In this document: in pieces, positions 46,934 through 58,623 of the stretch
How the letters are laid out: the number at the start of each line of letters is the position of its first letter
How positions within the stretch are numbered: position 1 is the first letter of the stretch
Assembly: GCA_013180625.2 (NCBI GenBank)
Contig: SNVD02013170.1
Coordinates: forward strand, 1-64,000
DNA: 64,000 nucleotides
Origin: Boswellia sacra
Lineage: Eukaryota > Streptophyta > Magnoliopsida > Sapindales > Burseraceae
Reading direction: 5' to 3'
The notes under the pieces: model-generated
Told to the model about the DNA's origin: nothing
Seen by the model: the letters and a program-made list of their open reading frames with translations, nothing else
Database searches by the model: none
Translations under genes and position numbers: made by a program

Positions 46934-48064
46934 TTGTTGGTGTCGAGTGTCGAGATCTTGTCTAGTGTCGAGTTGTTGCCGTGTCAAGATTTTGTCTAGT
47001 GTCAAGATTTTGTCGAGTTTCGAGATTTTGTCAAGTATCGAGACTGTTGTGTCAAGTGTCGAGTATCGTGTGTCGGATAGTTGTGCCGAGAATGTTGGTG
47101 ACGAGATTGTTGGTGTCAACATGCATGTGCCATGCACATGTTATATTTTGATCAACTTGTGATAAAATAAGAATATTATTTTAATTCTTATTTTATTGTT
47201 TCTAGAATTTTATTTTAGGAAGTATTTGATTTATAATAAATATCTCCTTAAGATTAGGATATAGTATCTTGTATTCCAAATAAAATAGGAGAATATTTAT
47301 TTGTATCCAAATTCCTTTAGAAGTTTAATTATAACACTTCCTATTATATTTCTCCTTATCCTAATATGATTTTGATTAGAATTTTTATAGGATTCTAAAT
47401 GAGATTTCGTCCAGGCCTCTCAATATATATACCATGTTATATTTACATAACTGGAGGGGCTGATCACGTAGAAGACAGATTGGCGGGTTAGCTAATTTGG
47501 TCGTATTCTGAAAGTAGAAGACAGATTGGCAGGTTAGCTAATTTGGTTGTATTCTGAAAGAGTCTTGATTTTGGCATTTCATGAATTGATAGAAGAGCTT
47601 AAACGCAAATTGGGATGCTTCTTTAATTTGATTCTTTGAGTCTTTTGATTCATGTATGAGTAGTAAAAATCGTACATGAGTTGTTGATTGAGTCTGTGTG
47701 AGTTAGTAGACACTTGGGATAACTTGCGGGTTAAGTGTTTATTTAATTCAATGTCAGACGTCGTGTGTTAAGTATAACTTAACAGTGTGTTGTTAAGTTA
47801 TCTGCGACAGAGAGTGGGCAGTGTCACTAGAGTTTAAGATCTTTGTGAATATTTTGTTTTACAAAGATTAGGTCAGTGTGTGAGGGTAAGCCAGCACAGT
47901 AAAAGGTCCTAAAAATTGTACAAACAAGAACTTAGTGAATTGCAGCTCTATAGCTGTCCATGAATGTAGGTTTTATAACCGAACCACGTAAAAATCTTCT
48001 TATGCCGATTTACTTTACAGTTTACTATTATATTACTTATAACTGCATACTTCCAGAACTCTCA
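46934..48064 (+). repeat. 3' LTR of SIRE-type element
   Basis: It is preceded by a purine tract (AAAAAGGGGGAGAT). It is longer than the 5' LTR, partly because of a 46-bp tandem duplication at 47468-47559 and extra GTGTCGAG-like units at its start. Confidence 0.9.
47468..47559 (+). repeat. 46-bp tandem duplication in the 3' LTR
   Basis: Two copies of a unit starting GTAGAAGACAGATTGGC differ at a few bases. The 5' LTR has only one copy, so the duplication arose after insertion or in the parent's 3' end. Confidence 0.8.
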
Positions 48065-48656
48065 GGGAATTTAAACAGTATTATAAGGGAAAAAAAGTTA
48101 TTTTTGTATAGAAATAAATAAGAAATGAGATTGCTTTAGTCTAATACAATTTCATTGGGGGGTGCGGCTACATTTTTATTACTGTTAACTCCATCCAATC
48201 TTCATCTCTTCATTTCTTTAATCATCAATCAACAACACCATGATGTGTAGCAGACCCGAGTCCGGCCAAGAACAACTCGTTGAATTGTTTTTGCACTCTT
48301 CTAACATTTGAGCTTTAGTTTATGGATTGGGCTTTGCTGCTCTTGCTTTTGGGCCTTAATTATTTTTTAGGTCCCACAATGTTTAGAGTAGTGTATTTAA
48401 TTAGCACCAACATCCGGTCTCAACCCATCCCCAACCTTTATCTGATTAAGGATTAATTGACAATTTTAGGAAATAGAGATTTAACAAACTTCAATTCATA
48501 ATAGGAAACATATTACTATTCACATATTTGATGAATTTCATTTTAATTTTATTAACAAATTTAGCTTTTATAAAATAAGGTTTTCTAAAAATTAATGTTA
48601 AAGCATATCTGAAAATACATATTAGTGATTAGGTGTTAATAGTTCATCGACTAAAG
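48065..48656. other. Spacer between SIRE-type element and hAT-like element
   Basis: I see no gene or recognisable repeat in this stretch of about 590 bp. Confidence 0.5.
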
Positions 48657-50670
48657 TAGGCTTGGCAATTTGCCCCACCAGGTCCGGGGCCCCAGTGTGC
48701 CCCGCAAAACCGTGCCCTAAAACTATTTTGGAGTGGGTCTGGGGCAAACTAATTTTGCCCCAGCCGGGGCGGGTCCGGGTACGAGGCAAAGCTCTTGGAC
48801 CCGCAAGGTGTAGGGGTGTTTTTGCAAACTTTTAAACTATTAGGATTGTCAAGTAATTTTTTAGGTTATATTTGTTAAATTTTTCAAATATATGAATTCT
48901 TAATAATTTACAAACAATGCAAATACTTTAGTAAAAGTTACATTTTAATTAATAATTAACATCTTTTAGTATATTAACATCAATTTAGTCATGTTATAAT
49001 GACAAAATAAAATATTTGTATTTTATGGTAATTAAATTTGTATAATATATAAAATCTTGATATAGATTATTAAGTGCTAATTAAATTATTACAATATTAA
49101 CAATATTATTTTCAAAATGTATACCTTTAATATAATCAATTTAGTATTTTCTAAATATGTAACTAGAAATATGATAAAAATAATCTTAAAACATTAAATA
49201 TATGATTTATTGTAATTTAAATTAATTAATTAAATTATTAATATTTCATAAATATATATAATGTTAATTAATTGGTATATGCCAATCATATTATTACTAT
49301 TATTAAATTGAAATTAAATCAACATACTATTAAAAATTATTTAATTGTATTATCAACTATTTGAAAAATTGTTAGATAACTAATTTACAAGTAATAATAC
49401 ACTTTTAACATTATTTCTAATAGAGTATGTAACATTATTACTAATAAAATCAAATGGTAATTAATGATAATTAAATATTTGTATTTTATAGTAACTAAAT
49501 TTGTATAATATATACAATCTTGTATAGATTAATAAGTACTAATTAAATTATTGTAATATTAACAATATTATTTTCAAAATGTATACCTTTAATATAATCA
49601 ATATATTATTTTCTATATATGTAAATAAAAAAATGATAAAAATAATCTTATAACCTTAAATATATAATTTATCATAATTTAAATTAATTAATTAAATTAT
49701 TAATACTTTATAAATATATAATGTTAATTAATTGGTATATGTCAATCATATTATTACTATTATTATACTGAAATTAAATCAAAATGCTATTGAAAAATTA
49801 TTTAATTGTATTATCAACTATTTAAAAAATTGTCAATTAACTAGTTCACAATCAATAATACACTTTTAATATTATTGCTAATAGAGTATGTAACATTATT
49901 ACTAATAAAATCAAATGGTAATTAATGGTAATTAAATATTTGTATTTTATAGTAATTAAATTTGTATAATATATACAATATTACAATCTTGATATAGATT
50001 ACTAAATACTAATTAAATTATTGTAATATTAACAAGATTATTTTCAAAATGTATACCTTTAATATAATCAATATATTATTTTTTAAATATGTAAATAGAA
50101 AAATGATAAAAATAATCTTTTAACCTTAAATATATGATTTATTGTAATTTAAATTAATTAATTAAATTATTAATGTTTCATAAATATTTATAATGTTAAC
50201 TAATAGGTACATGAATATGCCACTCATATTATTACTATTATTATATTGAAATTAAATCAATATGCTATTGAAAAATTATTTAATTGCATTATCAACTATT
50301 TGAAAATTTGTCAATTAATTAGTTTACAAGCAATAATACACTTTTAACATTATTTCTAATAGAGTATGTAACATTATTACTAATAAAATCAAATGATAAC
50401 ACAGCCATTTTGATTTTAGTTTGAAGATATATTGTTTTTATTATTGTTAAAAAATGATCATAATTATAAATAATATGATGAAAAATTGAGAATGGAGTTA
50501 TTTCAAATATGTAAATATTATAGGGGATGAGATTGCAAAATATATAAATATTACAGGGGTGTAATATAAAAATGTAAATATTTAGGGGCGACGCGGGATA
50601 AAAAATAGTTGAGCGGGGCTGGGCTGGGTACCTGCTGCCCCTGACTCGCCCCGCCCCATTGCCAACCCTA
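48657..50670. mobile_element. Non-autonomous hAT-like element with tandem core
   Basis: A perfect 8-bp target duplication, GACTAAAG, lies at 48649-48656 and 50671-50678. The left end starts TAGGCTTGGCAATTTGCCCC and the right end is the inverse of TAGGGTTGGCAATGGGGC. The ends are GC-rich (GGGGCGGGTCCGGG-like) and the core is extremely AT-rich and made of about three tandem units. There is no coding capacity. The GC-rich end, AT-rich middle layout matches the smaller element at 12697-13375. Confidence 0.85.
48950..50400. repeat. About 460-bp tandem repeats, three copies
   Basis: Landmark phrases recur at regular spacing. The phrase TTTGTATTTTAT...AAATTTGTATAATATA appears near 49014, 49474 and 49940. 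The phrase AATACACTTTTAA...CTAATAGAGTATG appears near 49396, 49857 and 50336. The period is therefore about 460-480 bp with some divergence. Confidence 0.8.
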
Positions 50671-50678
50671 GACTAAAG

Positions 50679-51359
50679 GGTAGTGGGGATATATTAGTTT
50701 TTACCGCAACATAGCATAAAGAAAATGGCTACTATGCAACAAAAAAATGGTTCTTGTGAATGGAAGAAGAAGAAGAAAAAGGCACGAGGAGACCACATCT
50801 GCGGAGATAATCGTATTTGGTCAAAAGAGAAGATTAGAGTCTACATTCATATACCTTATTTGTTACTAATAACTTAACTGCTCCCCAATTTTAATATAAC
50901 TTTTAGTTTCGATTTAATTGGGGGCTAATGAAATAATACGTGGGAACCAAATAGAATTGCCCCAGTTTTTTATCTTATTTGTTGTGATGACCAAATAAGA
51001 TAGCTCTACGGGAGTCAATAGCTGGGCCATAGCTTAGGTCCAAGTATAAACATTAAAAGATTAATTTAATCGGATTTAGTGATTATATGTCAAATTGAAA
51101 CATTGTAAACTTTGTGGCACCAAAGTATTGCTTTCCTCCCAGCAGTTCTCAAATTGGATTTTTAGTTCATTGACGTGACCTCATGCTTTGCCAAAGTGCA
51201 ATGAGGGGGAAAGAATAGAAATTGCTTGCACGAGGCGAGGAAGCTTAACTCAAATCAATTGATTTTTACACTTGTATGTCTGACACATATAAGCAATTTG
51301 CATGTCCTAATAAAACTAATGCTGCTCTATGTGATATGATGTCATGAGAGAAAAAATTT

Positions 51360-51394
<35 letters not shown>

Positions 51395-52003
51395 ATATCT
51401 ATATGGAAATCGCATGATATATGCTAATAAAACTTAAAATAATTTCCGGCCAAGGTCACAACTCACCCTAATAGAGGAGTTTGTATTAAATTTAAATAAC
51501 CGTGTAGATATAGAGGTTGTATTTACAAGGCATTTGTTTTTTAGTTTGACTTTTTTAAAAAATCGAAATATATTTGTATTAAATTGAATAGGCGTTATTA
51601 AATAAATGGATAATTTATAAATGTTCAAGATCAAATGTGTCTTTTAAAAAAAATGATCAGGCACTGAAAAAATTTAGATTCTATAGTCACCATCCAATAT
51701 ACCAACAGACTGATAACTTTTTACACCTTTCAATCTCTAATATTCTATAGATCTTATTGTTCTCTCAAGTTGTTGCTCTTTAATATTTGATAGCCAAAAA
51801 AAAAAAAACCTTTTAGTAAAATAATGTGTCGAATTATAATCATCACATCTAAATTTTTTAAATACATGGTAGTTTTTCAAATTGCTTACTTAGTTTTGGT
51901 CGTTTTTTGAAATTACTCATAATATATATAAACTAATATTTTTACGTATTCAACCCATATTGATGTTGTTTTCACTCTTTTTTTTTTTAACATATTAAAA
52001 TAT
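50679..52003. other. Spacer before MULE 2
   Basis: No gene is recognised. A (TA)n microsatellite lies at about 51366-51391. The minus-strand frame at 51434-51634 is unrecognised. Confidence 0.5.
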
Positions 52004-52591
52004 GGGTAAATATCACGAATCACCCCTACCTTTTACCAAAATTACATGCGCGCACAAAGTTTGACAGCTTTTGTCATCAAATACCCCTGTACTTGTAAAA
52101 AGTGGTCATTGACCACCTTTCCGCTAAAATGTCCGTTAATTGAGATTGCTTTTCCATCCAATATGCATTTAATTACCATAGTATCCCTAACAGCAGTTGC
52201 TAAAAAGCATGTACAGGATTTGAGTAAACAAGGGGATACGAAATATCTACTTTGCCCCTATTAAAATGAAATTAATGCCCCTGCCCAAAAGCTTATTTAT
52301 ATGATAATTTTACCCCTCATCAGTTTAAAAATTTATCCTAGCCGATACAAATTAGTCATTGCCTCTTTATGTCCCTGCTCATGCAAGACATGAATGTCTA
52401 TACTAAACTCATCCCCTAAATTCATTTGCATTCTACTCCGCCCACTCACTATTGCATTTCCAAACCTACAACTCATTCAATCTCACAACAACATTTATCT
52501 CAAACTGTAGTTCTACAACTCTTTCAATCTCAAAACAAAACAACATTCATCTGAAACAACAACAACACATCAAATAGCAATAGCCATTGCA

Positions 52592-53047
52592 ATGAGTCAC
52601 TCATCCTCAAGTTATGCAAGAGACAGCAGCAACACATCAAGTTGTAAAAATGAGAGAAGTAAAATGATCAACGGGCACACAATCAAATTCAAGAATAGAA
52701 AATGCAAGTGTGATGCAAAGGCATCAGTTATGATATCTAAATCTTCCAAAAATCCTGGTAAGCTATATTTTGTATGCAAAACTGGAACATACAACTTCTA
52801 TAGGTGGTGGGAGCCTAACAATGATGAAATAGCTTTGACTTAAGACTGGTGTCATGTTCATGGCCACGAAATGGATGGCAGTGACCCTCTTATCAAAGAT
52901 ATGCAATATGATTTGAAGCAATTGCTCAATAGCAATGAGATGGTCATACAAATGAATGAGGAAATGAAAAAGATTGTTATGTTGTCGAAGTGTCTAGTGT
53001 ACATTTTCCTAATGTGTTTACTTGCATGCCTTGTAAAGTTAATGTAA
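52592..53047 (+). pseudogene. GRF-type zinc-finger gene of MULE 2
   Basis: It is homologous to the MULE 1 GRF protein: the start MSHSSSSYARDSSNTSSC is followed by INGHTIKFKNRKCKC, NPGKLYFVC and FYRWWEP, in the same order. The first finger pair reads CKCD instead of CxCG, and the last Cys is replaced (TGTYNF), so the zinc site is damaged. The frame stops at TAA 52841-52843 (83 codons). Beyond it the same frame stays open to TAA 53045-53047 and reads as an amphipathic coiled-coil (LIKDMQYDLKQLLNSNEM) then a membrane-like tail (LVYIFLMCLLACLVKL). The ancestral protein was probably about 150 residues and tail-anchored. The convergent transposase on the minus strand supports its place as the second MULE gene. 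Confidence 0.7.
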
Positions 53048-53506
53048 GGCAATTGTTGTTGAAGTGTCCAGGGTATTTTTTTCCTAATGTGTTTACTTGC
53101 ATGCCTTGTAATGTAATGTAATGATAAGCAAAATATGCGAAACAAAATGCAATATGAAATTATGTGTTAGTGTGATAGTGACATACACATAAGCAAACTG
53201 TAATTGCACAAAAGCAGACCACCCTATTACCATTATCAAAAGAAGTACAAGTACAAGTACAAGCTTAGCAAACCTGTTAACAGTTTTTGGTTCTGAATAT
53301 TATGTCCCATGTGTACAATGCTATGGTGCCATATGTAACATAACAATATTTTCAAAAAAATGATATGACTAAGCCCTAACTTACAGCACACTGGACATAG
53401 AGGACTTTTCTAGCTCATTTACAAAATAAATAGCAACCAACGCTCACCATACATAATAAAAAAAAGGAAGGTTGCACCACACTCCCACGAGAACTTAGCT
53501 TGATCT

Positions 53507-53639
53507 TCAATGGTTGTTAATGGTTGTCTTGTCTGACCCACCTTGTGACTGTAAATAAAAAGATGAATAAGCAAGAATCACAGGAAACTTATACAAAATT
53601 TTTGACTTCTATGTGCATAAAAGTTACCTCTTCCTTTAC
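53507..53639 (-). pseudogene. MULE 2 transposase, last coding part (left of CACTA insertion)
   Basis: On the minus strand this carries GKGRG-type coding (53639-53628), a GT donor (GTAACT) and an AG acceptor near 53549. A short terminal exon then has a frame reading SQGGSDKTTINNH with a stop at 53507. The exact splice phase is uncertain. The upstream continuation is at 58905-58624, on the other side of the inserted element. Confidence 0.5.
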
Positions 53640-53664
53640 CACTAGAAGAAAAGAGGTCTATGAC

Positions 53665-53830
53665 AACAGGCCTTTCGCAACGTGCACCATGTGCACGTTG
53701 CAAAAGCCACCTTTTGGCAACGTGCAACAAATGCACGTTGCGAAAAACAAGTTTTAGCAACTTGCACCTTGCGCACGTTGCTAAAATGTGGTTTTCACAA
53801 CGTGCAACACATGCACGTTGCGAAAACCTT
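53665..53830. repeat. Left subterminal palindromes of the CACTA element
   Basis: About four copies of a palindrome of the form GCAACGTGCA, 5-6 bases, TGCACGTTGC. Subterminal repeats of this type are usual transposase-binding sites in CACTA elements. Confidence 0.8.
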
Positions 53831-55050
53831 AACTAAGAAATAAATTAAATTATTATTTAATTTTTTATATTAATTCGTAAAATATATGAAATTAAAAAAT
53901 AAATAACATGTAATTAATTAATTTATGAAATAAGAAAAAAATTTAATTTTAGTCAATTTAAAAAATATAATATTGTAAAAATTTAGAAAAATGAAAATTT
54001 TATAAAGCCATTAAGGTAGTATATATATTATACTGTAAACACAAAATGTTTTTTCTTATGAATTTATTTTCATATTAAAAAGAAAATATTAAATATCAAA
54101 ATAAAAAATAAAAATACAATTTTATATTATTAAATTTAAAAAATCATATTAAATTATTAAAAATAATTAAAATAATTTTAAATTTTAAATGTTATGGAAA
54201 ATTACACTAATTATTAAAAAATTTTAGAAAGAGAAGGAAGAACAATGATAAATTGGAATTATTATTCAAGATATTTAATATAATACCCATTGAGCTTAAG
54301 TGAAGAAAGCCCAACCCAACCCAAAATTTATTTTACAAAAACGTTGCAAAAACTTCAACTTAGGAAAAAATTAAATTATTATTTAATTTATATATTAATT
54401 CACAAAATATAATTATATATAAAACTTTAAAATTAATAATATGTAATTGAATTTTTATTAAATAAGAGATAAATTTAAGTTTAAATTCATTAAGATTTAA
54501 TATTAAAAACTAAAAAATTTAAAGAAATAAATAAATTAATTTATATAAAACTTGAAAATTAAGTCAATAAATTAATATTTATTTAAAAGAACCTTATGAA
54601 TTAGAAATATTTAAAAAAGAGTACTCTTACATAATAAAATTACTACTTTTTTTTATTTTATAATTTAAAAGATTTTATAAATAAATTAAATCTTGAAGTG
54701 TTGCCGTTTTGTAACTCAAGTGTTGGGGTTGAGGTACCAGATTGTTTCGTTGTCTTCTAAACGACAACGCTTTACCACAAAATTTAACTTTCCCTTTCCT
54801 TCGCTCCAAACAATCACACTACACTTATATTTATTTTTATTATTAAATATTTATCCTACTCCTCCACTACTCCACGCATTTCAAATCCCTACCATACACT
54901 CCTTCCCTTACCCCACTATCAAATTCTTAGGATCTCCATTTCTGATTTTGTTCGCTCCTTTTTTTTTAATTTTATCTGTAATTTTCTTTTCATGGCTTCA
55001 TTTTCTTTTTCCACTCCACCAAATCAACATTAACAGCTCAATAGTCAATA

Positions 55051-55321
55051 ATGTTAGCTCACAAGACCTCTCACTTTCCTGTTACTCCTCCACAAGTTCT
55101 GCCGCAATCTCCGGAACCGCCCCAAGTTTGCTTGCATTTTGGACCACGCCAACGTTATTGCCGTCGCTGCCGCTGCTGCCGTCGCTGCCGCTGCTGCCGC
55201 CGCCTCGGTGCCGTCGCCTCCGCCATCACTCATGTCGATGTAACTGCCGTTGCTATTTCTTCCGGCGCTTGTCTTTCCACCAAGGTCGATTTCTTATGGC
55301 CTAAGCTAGAGGAGCAACCGG
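55051..55321 (+). pseudogene. Captured first exon of a RelA/SpoT-homologue (RSH) gene
   Basis: RSH enzymes make or degrade the alarmone (p)ppGpp, in plants in the chloroplast. The end of this exon reads HVDVTAVAISSGACLSTKV then DFLWPKLEEQPG, a conserved N-terminal RSH stretch, and stops at a GT donor at 55322. Further upstream the homologous reading is in another frame (SSAAISGTAPSLL), and an alanine-repeat tract (GCCGCT-rich, about 55155-55205) reads in a third frame. At least two frameshifts have therefore occurred. About 350 bp of likely 5' flank or UTR was captured with it. It cannot make an enzyme. Confidence 0.7.
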
Positions 55322-55942
55322 GTACTTGTTTATAGTCTTTATCATTTCCCCGGTATTGATGGATTTTCGTTATTTTACTGGTTCCAGTAACATTACTGAT
55401 ATCTAAGATTTGAGAATTGTGATATGAAATGTTGAAGTTGCAAAATATTGAGAAATTTTATTGTTATAACATCAAATTTTGAACTTGTAATGAGCAAGTG
55501 TGACATTTCGTATTATAAGTATTGCTTTTCCTGTTGCAAATTTTCTGTTTCTCTGGCCATACGTGTTCTATGGTGATGAATTTGTAATTATGTCTAATGG
55601 AAAAGATAAGGAGAATTGTGATTCGTGTTCTATGTTTAAACTCTTGTCCTTATTCTTGAAAATTGGCTACCCAGTTCAGTTGGCTACTAGTATAGGCAAC
55701 ATCCCTGGATTTCAATTAAAATGAAATATTAAAAAAAATAATAATAGTACTTTGGGTCATTGTATTTTTCTGATTACTTGCAGTTTTAATGATGTTGAGT
55801 TTGGAGTTAATTGAACTTTACTACATCCTAGCATGTTAGAATAAAAATATGGAGAAACTATGGCTATCTGGAGCAAAAGATCTTGTGTTGCAAACTTATT
55901 AAGCCATTAACTCTTTGCTAAAATTGTTTATGTCTGATGCAG
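55322..55942 (+). other. Intron-like region between captured RSH exons
   Basis: The next RSH exon, expected to read through the CIHTGRILA region of the HD domain, is not found here, so it was lost or skipped during capture. The open frame at 55500-55724 is unrecognised. Confidence 0.5.
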
Positions 55943-56083
55943 GCTGTTGACACGGTTGTGGCTGGGATTCTCCATGATGTTGTGGATGATACATGTGAAA
56001 CTTTGTCAAGTATAGAAGAAGAGTTTGGTGATGATGTAGCAAAATCGGTAGCTGCTGTTTCTAGATTATGTTACATAAATCAG
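55943..56083 (+). pseudogene. Captured HD-domain exon of the RSH gene
   Basis: A clean 47-codon exon with AG and GT borders. It reads AVDTVVAGILHDVVDDTCE, then SSIEEEFGDDVAKSVAAVSR. ILHDVVDDT is the metal-binding HD motif of the ppGpp hydrolase domain. The frame is open and the exon resembles plant RSH proteins strongly. Its location inside a CACTA element, away from other RSH exons, shows it is a captured fragment. Confidence 0.85.
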
Positions 56084-58249
56084 GTATTTTAAACTATTAT
56101 CACTGTCATTTTTCAGATATAGGATTGTTATGATATCATTTCATCACTGAGAAATAGTTTTAGTGTGATCACCCACTTGCATTTTGTAGATATAAATGCC
56201 TTGATTTATCCTGTGAAAATTTCATCCATTTTCTTTTTTGGTGTTCTATCACTGCTACTTTATTTCTTGCCCATGAATTCTTTTTAGCATATCTATTGTT
56301 GAATATTGTTGGCTATGATTTCAGCATTGTTTATGGATCTCAAAGACACACAAGAGGCAGCAAAAATAATGGAATGAAATGAAATCTAAGGTTCTGTGAA
56401 CAGTATATATTCTGAAAATTGTTGCAGTTTGTTGGCTTTAAATCTGATTCTCAATTTTACATATGTTAAAATAGACATCCTAAGGATTTGTCTAAAGTTG
56501 GATTCACTGAAAAATGTTGCGTATGCAATTTTATATGAATTTTCGAATTTTACTGTTCACTACTGGAAATACAGTTTTCTGCAGAAAAATCAGTTTTGGG
56601 TAAATTATGTGAGGTACCTGAGGTCTTCAAAAATTATGAAATTTGGGATACGAGTTTGTATATATGTCTAGTTTAAATCTGGAGAGTTTTGTGATTTTAG
56701 GAATTCATTACAAATTATCATGTATTTTGGAAAAGGGAGATGTCAGTTCTGGAAACGAATGTACATAATTTTTGTATCTGGAGACATGAAGATTTTGAGG
56801 TACCTAGTGAACATAGAATGCTATGAAATTTTATACGGTATTAGATATATATGTGTAAAGTGTCTATATAAAATTTTAGACCATTTTGACAAGTCAATTA
56901 TTTATTAAAAATCAGAGAGCAAGAACTGCTCTGTTTAAGAAGTTTGGAAATAGAGTTAATTAGGATTGATTGGATTAAGATATGAAGTTGAATATTAGGA
57001 ATTTTAAACATTCAAGTCTCACCATCTCATCAACCATGCTGTCTACTATGTTCAAGTTATGCTTTTTAATCTTTGTAATGTCACTATATGACTTCTCTTT
57101 TGCCTACTTAACAACAACATTAAAACAAGTTATATGTGTGTTGTTTTTATTAGAAAAGAATAAGTGACTATATATAAAATTACTGATTATATAAACTTAT
57201 TTATGAATCTAAATGATTAAATGTTGATTTCTCTTTCTATTTTTTGCAGGGGTGATAATGCTAAATTCTGAAACAGTCCAGCAGCAGGGGTTGAACTGCA
57301 AATTCAGAAAACTCGTATACGAGATGATAATGAAGCTTTGATTATGGGGCTGAGTAGATAAGGTAATACTTTATAATTTTTTTAATTAACTTCATAAGTG
57401 TTTATAGATAAGGTAATCCTTTATAATTTTTTTAATTAACTTCGTAAGTGTTTATAAACTTGTAATGAGAAAATTATTTTACTTTGTGAATATATTAAGT
57501 CCACAAGTTGTGTCATTGTGATATTTTATTGTGTTGTAGGTGGAAGTTGTTTTTTCATGTGTGTGAGCTATAAAGGTATATATTATACTTTACTATATTC
57601 TAATGACTTTTGTTTGGATGTTTTTTTGAGTTGGCTTGGTTTGGCGAGGATTGGAGATCCTATATTGTTGTTCTAGAAGAATGATTTGGTATTAGAAGTG
57701 TTTTTGATATGTTATGTATTTTTGGGAAAGACCAATAAATAGATGAAACTCTGCCAAAAATTTTTTAGATTGTTATTACAAGTATTTTTATTTATAAATT
57801 TAACTTGGCATAAGATTGTGTTTAAAATAACTAATTTGTTAATATTTTCTTGTGTAGGCCTTGTTGGTGTTTATTAACATTTTCAAGATGATGAAAGTGT
57901 TAAAGAGAAGAAGACATATTGATCTCTAATGGTTATTTCATTTGTGGTGCTTCAAGTACTCAAATCATCTATTACTTTTTATTTTATTATTGTTCATGTA
58001 GGCTATTTGTTTTCAATTCCAATGCTTGTTACTTGCTGTATAGACACGAGTACTTGAACTTGTATTATTGTAATGATATTCATTTCAATTTAAATATGCA
58101 ATTTGATGTTATATATAATTATGAACTTGAATGTAATCATTTCTATTATGATGTATATAGTTATAAAATATTACAAGCATCACAAATTACCCAAAAAAAA
58201 TTATAAAAATGTATATGCATTTATTTTAAAAAAATTTATTAAACCTACG
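56084..58249 (+). other. Interior of the CACTA element, unassigned
   Basis: I see no transposase. A small exon-like piece lies near 57250-57357 (AG acceptor, then a frame reading AGVELQIQKTRIRDDNEALI) that I cannot assign; it may be from another captured gene. A stretch of about 57 bp is repeated around 57357-57450 (AAGGTAATMCTTTATAATTT). The rest is AT-rich. Confidence 0.45.
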
Positions 58250-58600
58250 GCAATGTGCATTGCATGTTACAAAAAAATTGTTACCTCACCTACGGCAACG
58301 TGCATTGCGCGTTGCCATTAATGATATACAGCAACGAGCAATGCACGTTGCCAATTTAGATACATTACACGTTGCCAATTCAGATACAGCAACGTGCAAT
58401 GCACGTTGCCAAAAGTTCATAATTGTTTGATATTTAACAACGTGCGATGCACGTTGCCAAATCCTTAACCGCAACAAGCAAAAAGGCCTACGACAACGTG
58501 CAATGCACGTTGCGGAAAGTCATAGACTTTCCGCAACATGTAGAACAGCAACATGCGCTTGCACGTTGCAAAAGGCTTTTCGCAACGTGCATTGCACATT
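58250..58600. repeat. Right subterminal palindromes of the CACTA element
   Basis: About eight imperfect copies of GCAACGTGCA...TGCACGTTGC, the same motif as on the left, ending just inside the right terminus. Confidence 0.8.
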
Positions 58601-58623
58601 GTCATAGACCCTTTTTCTACTAC

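Larger units (their letters stand above)
37849..48064 (+). mobile_element. SIRE/Maximus-type Ty1/copia retrotransposon with third ORF
   Basis: A 10.2-kb element with LTRs of 1045 and 1131 bp and a perfect 5-bp target duplication, GGGAA (37844-37848 and 48065-48069). It has a long gag with two knuckle-like segments, copia-order pol (protease, integrase, RT, RNase H), and a 1.8-kb extra coding region between pol and the 3' LTR. These features place it in the SIRE (Maximus) lineage. Several stops at places where CAG, CAA or TGG would be expected disable it. Confidence 0.9.
53640..58620 (+). mobile_element. CACTA-type DNA transposon carrying host-gene fragments
   Basis: The left end starts CACTAGAAGAAAAGAGGTC. 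The right end is the inverse of GTAGAAAAAGGGTCTATGAC, so the inner TIR (GGTCTATGAC) matches but the terminal CACTA bases are altered on the right. Three-base flanks TAC (53637-53639 and 58621-58623) fit the CACTA target duplication. Both subterminal regions are packed with GCAACGTGCA/TGCACGTTGC palindromes. No transposase is seen, so it is non-autonomous. Inside are exons of an RSH gene. Removing it restores a continuous Lys/Arg/Gly coding run in the MULE 2 transposase. Confidence 0.75.

Noticed and set aside
53665..53830. Regularly spaced palindromic repeats that might look like a CRISPR array
   Set aside because: Spacers are not unique, repeats vary, and the position at a CACTA terminus in a plant genome explains them.
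54693..55304. 203-codon open frame, Leu/Pro-rich
   Set aside because: Only a short part (SSAAISGTAPSLL) belongs to the captured RSH exon; the rest reads its alanine-repeat tract and flank in the wrong frame.
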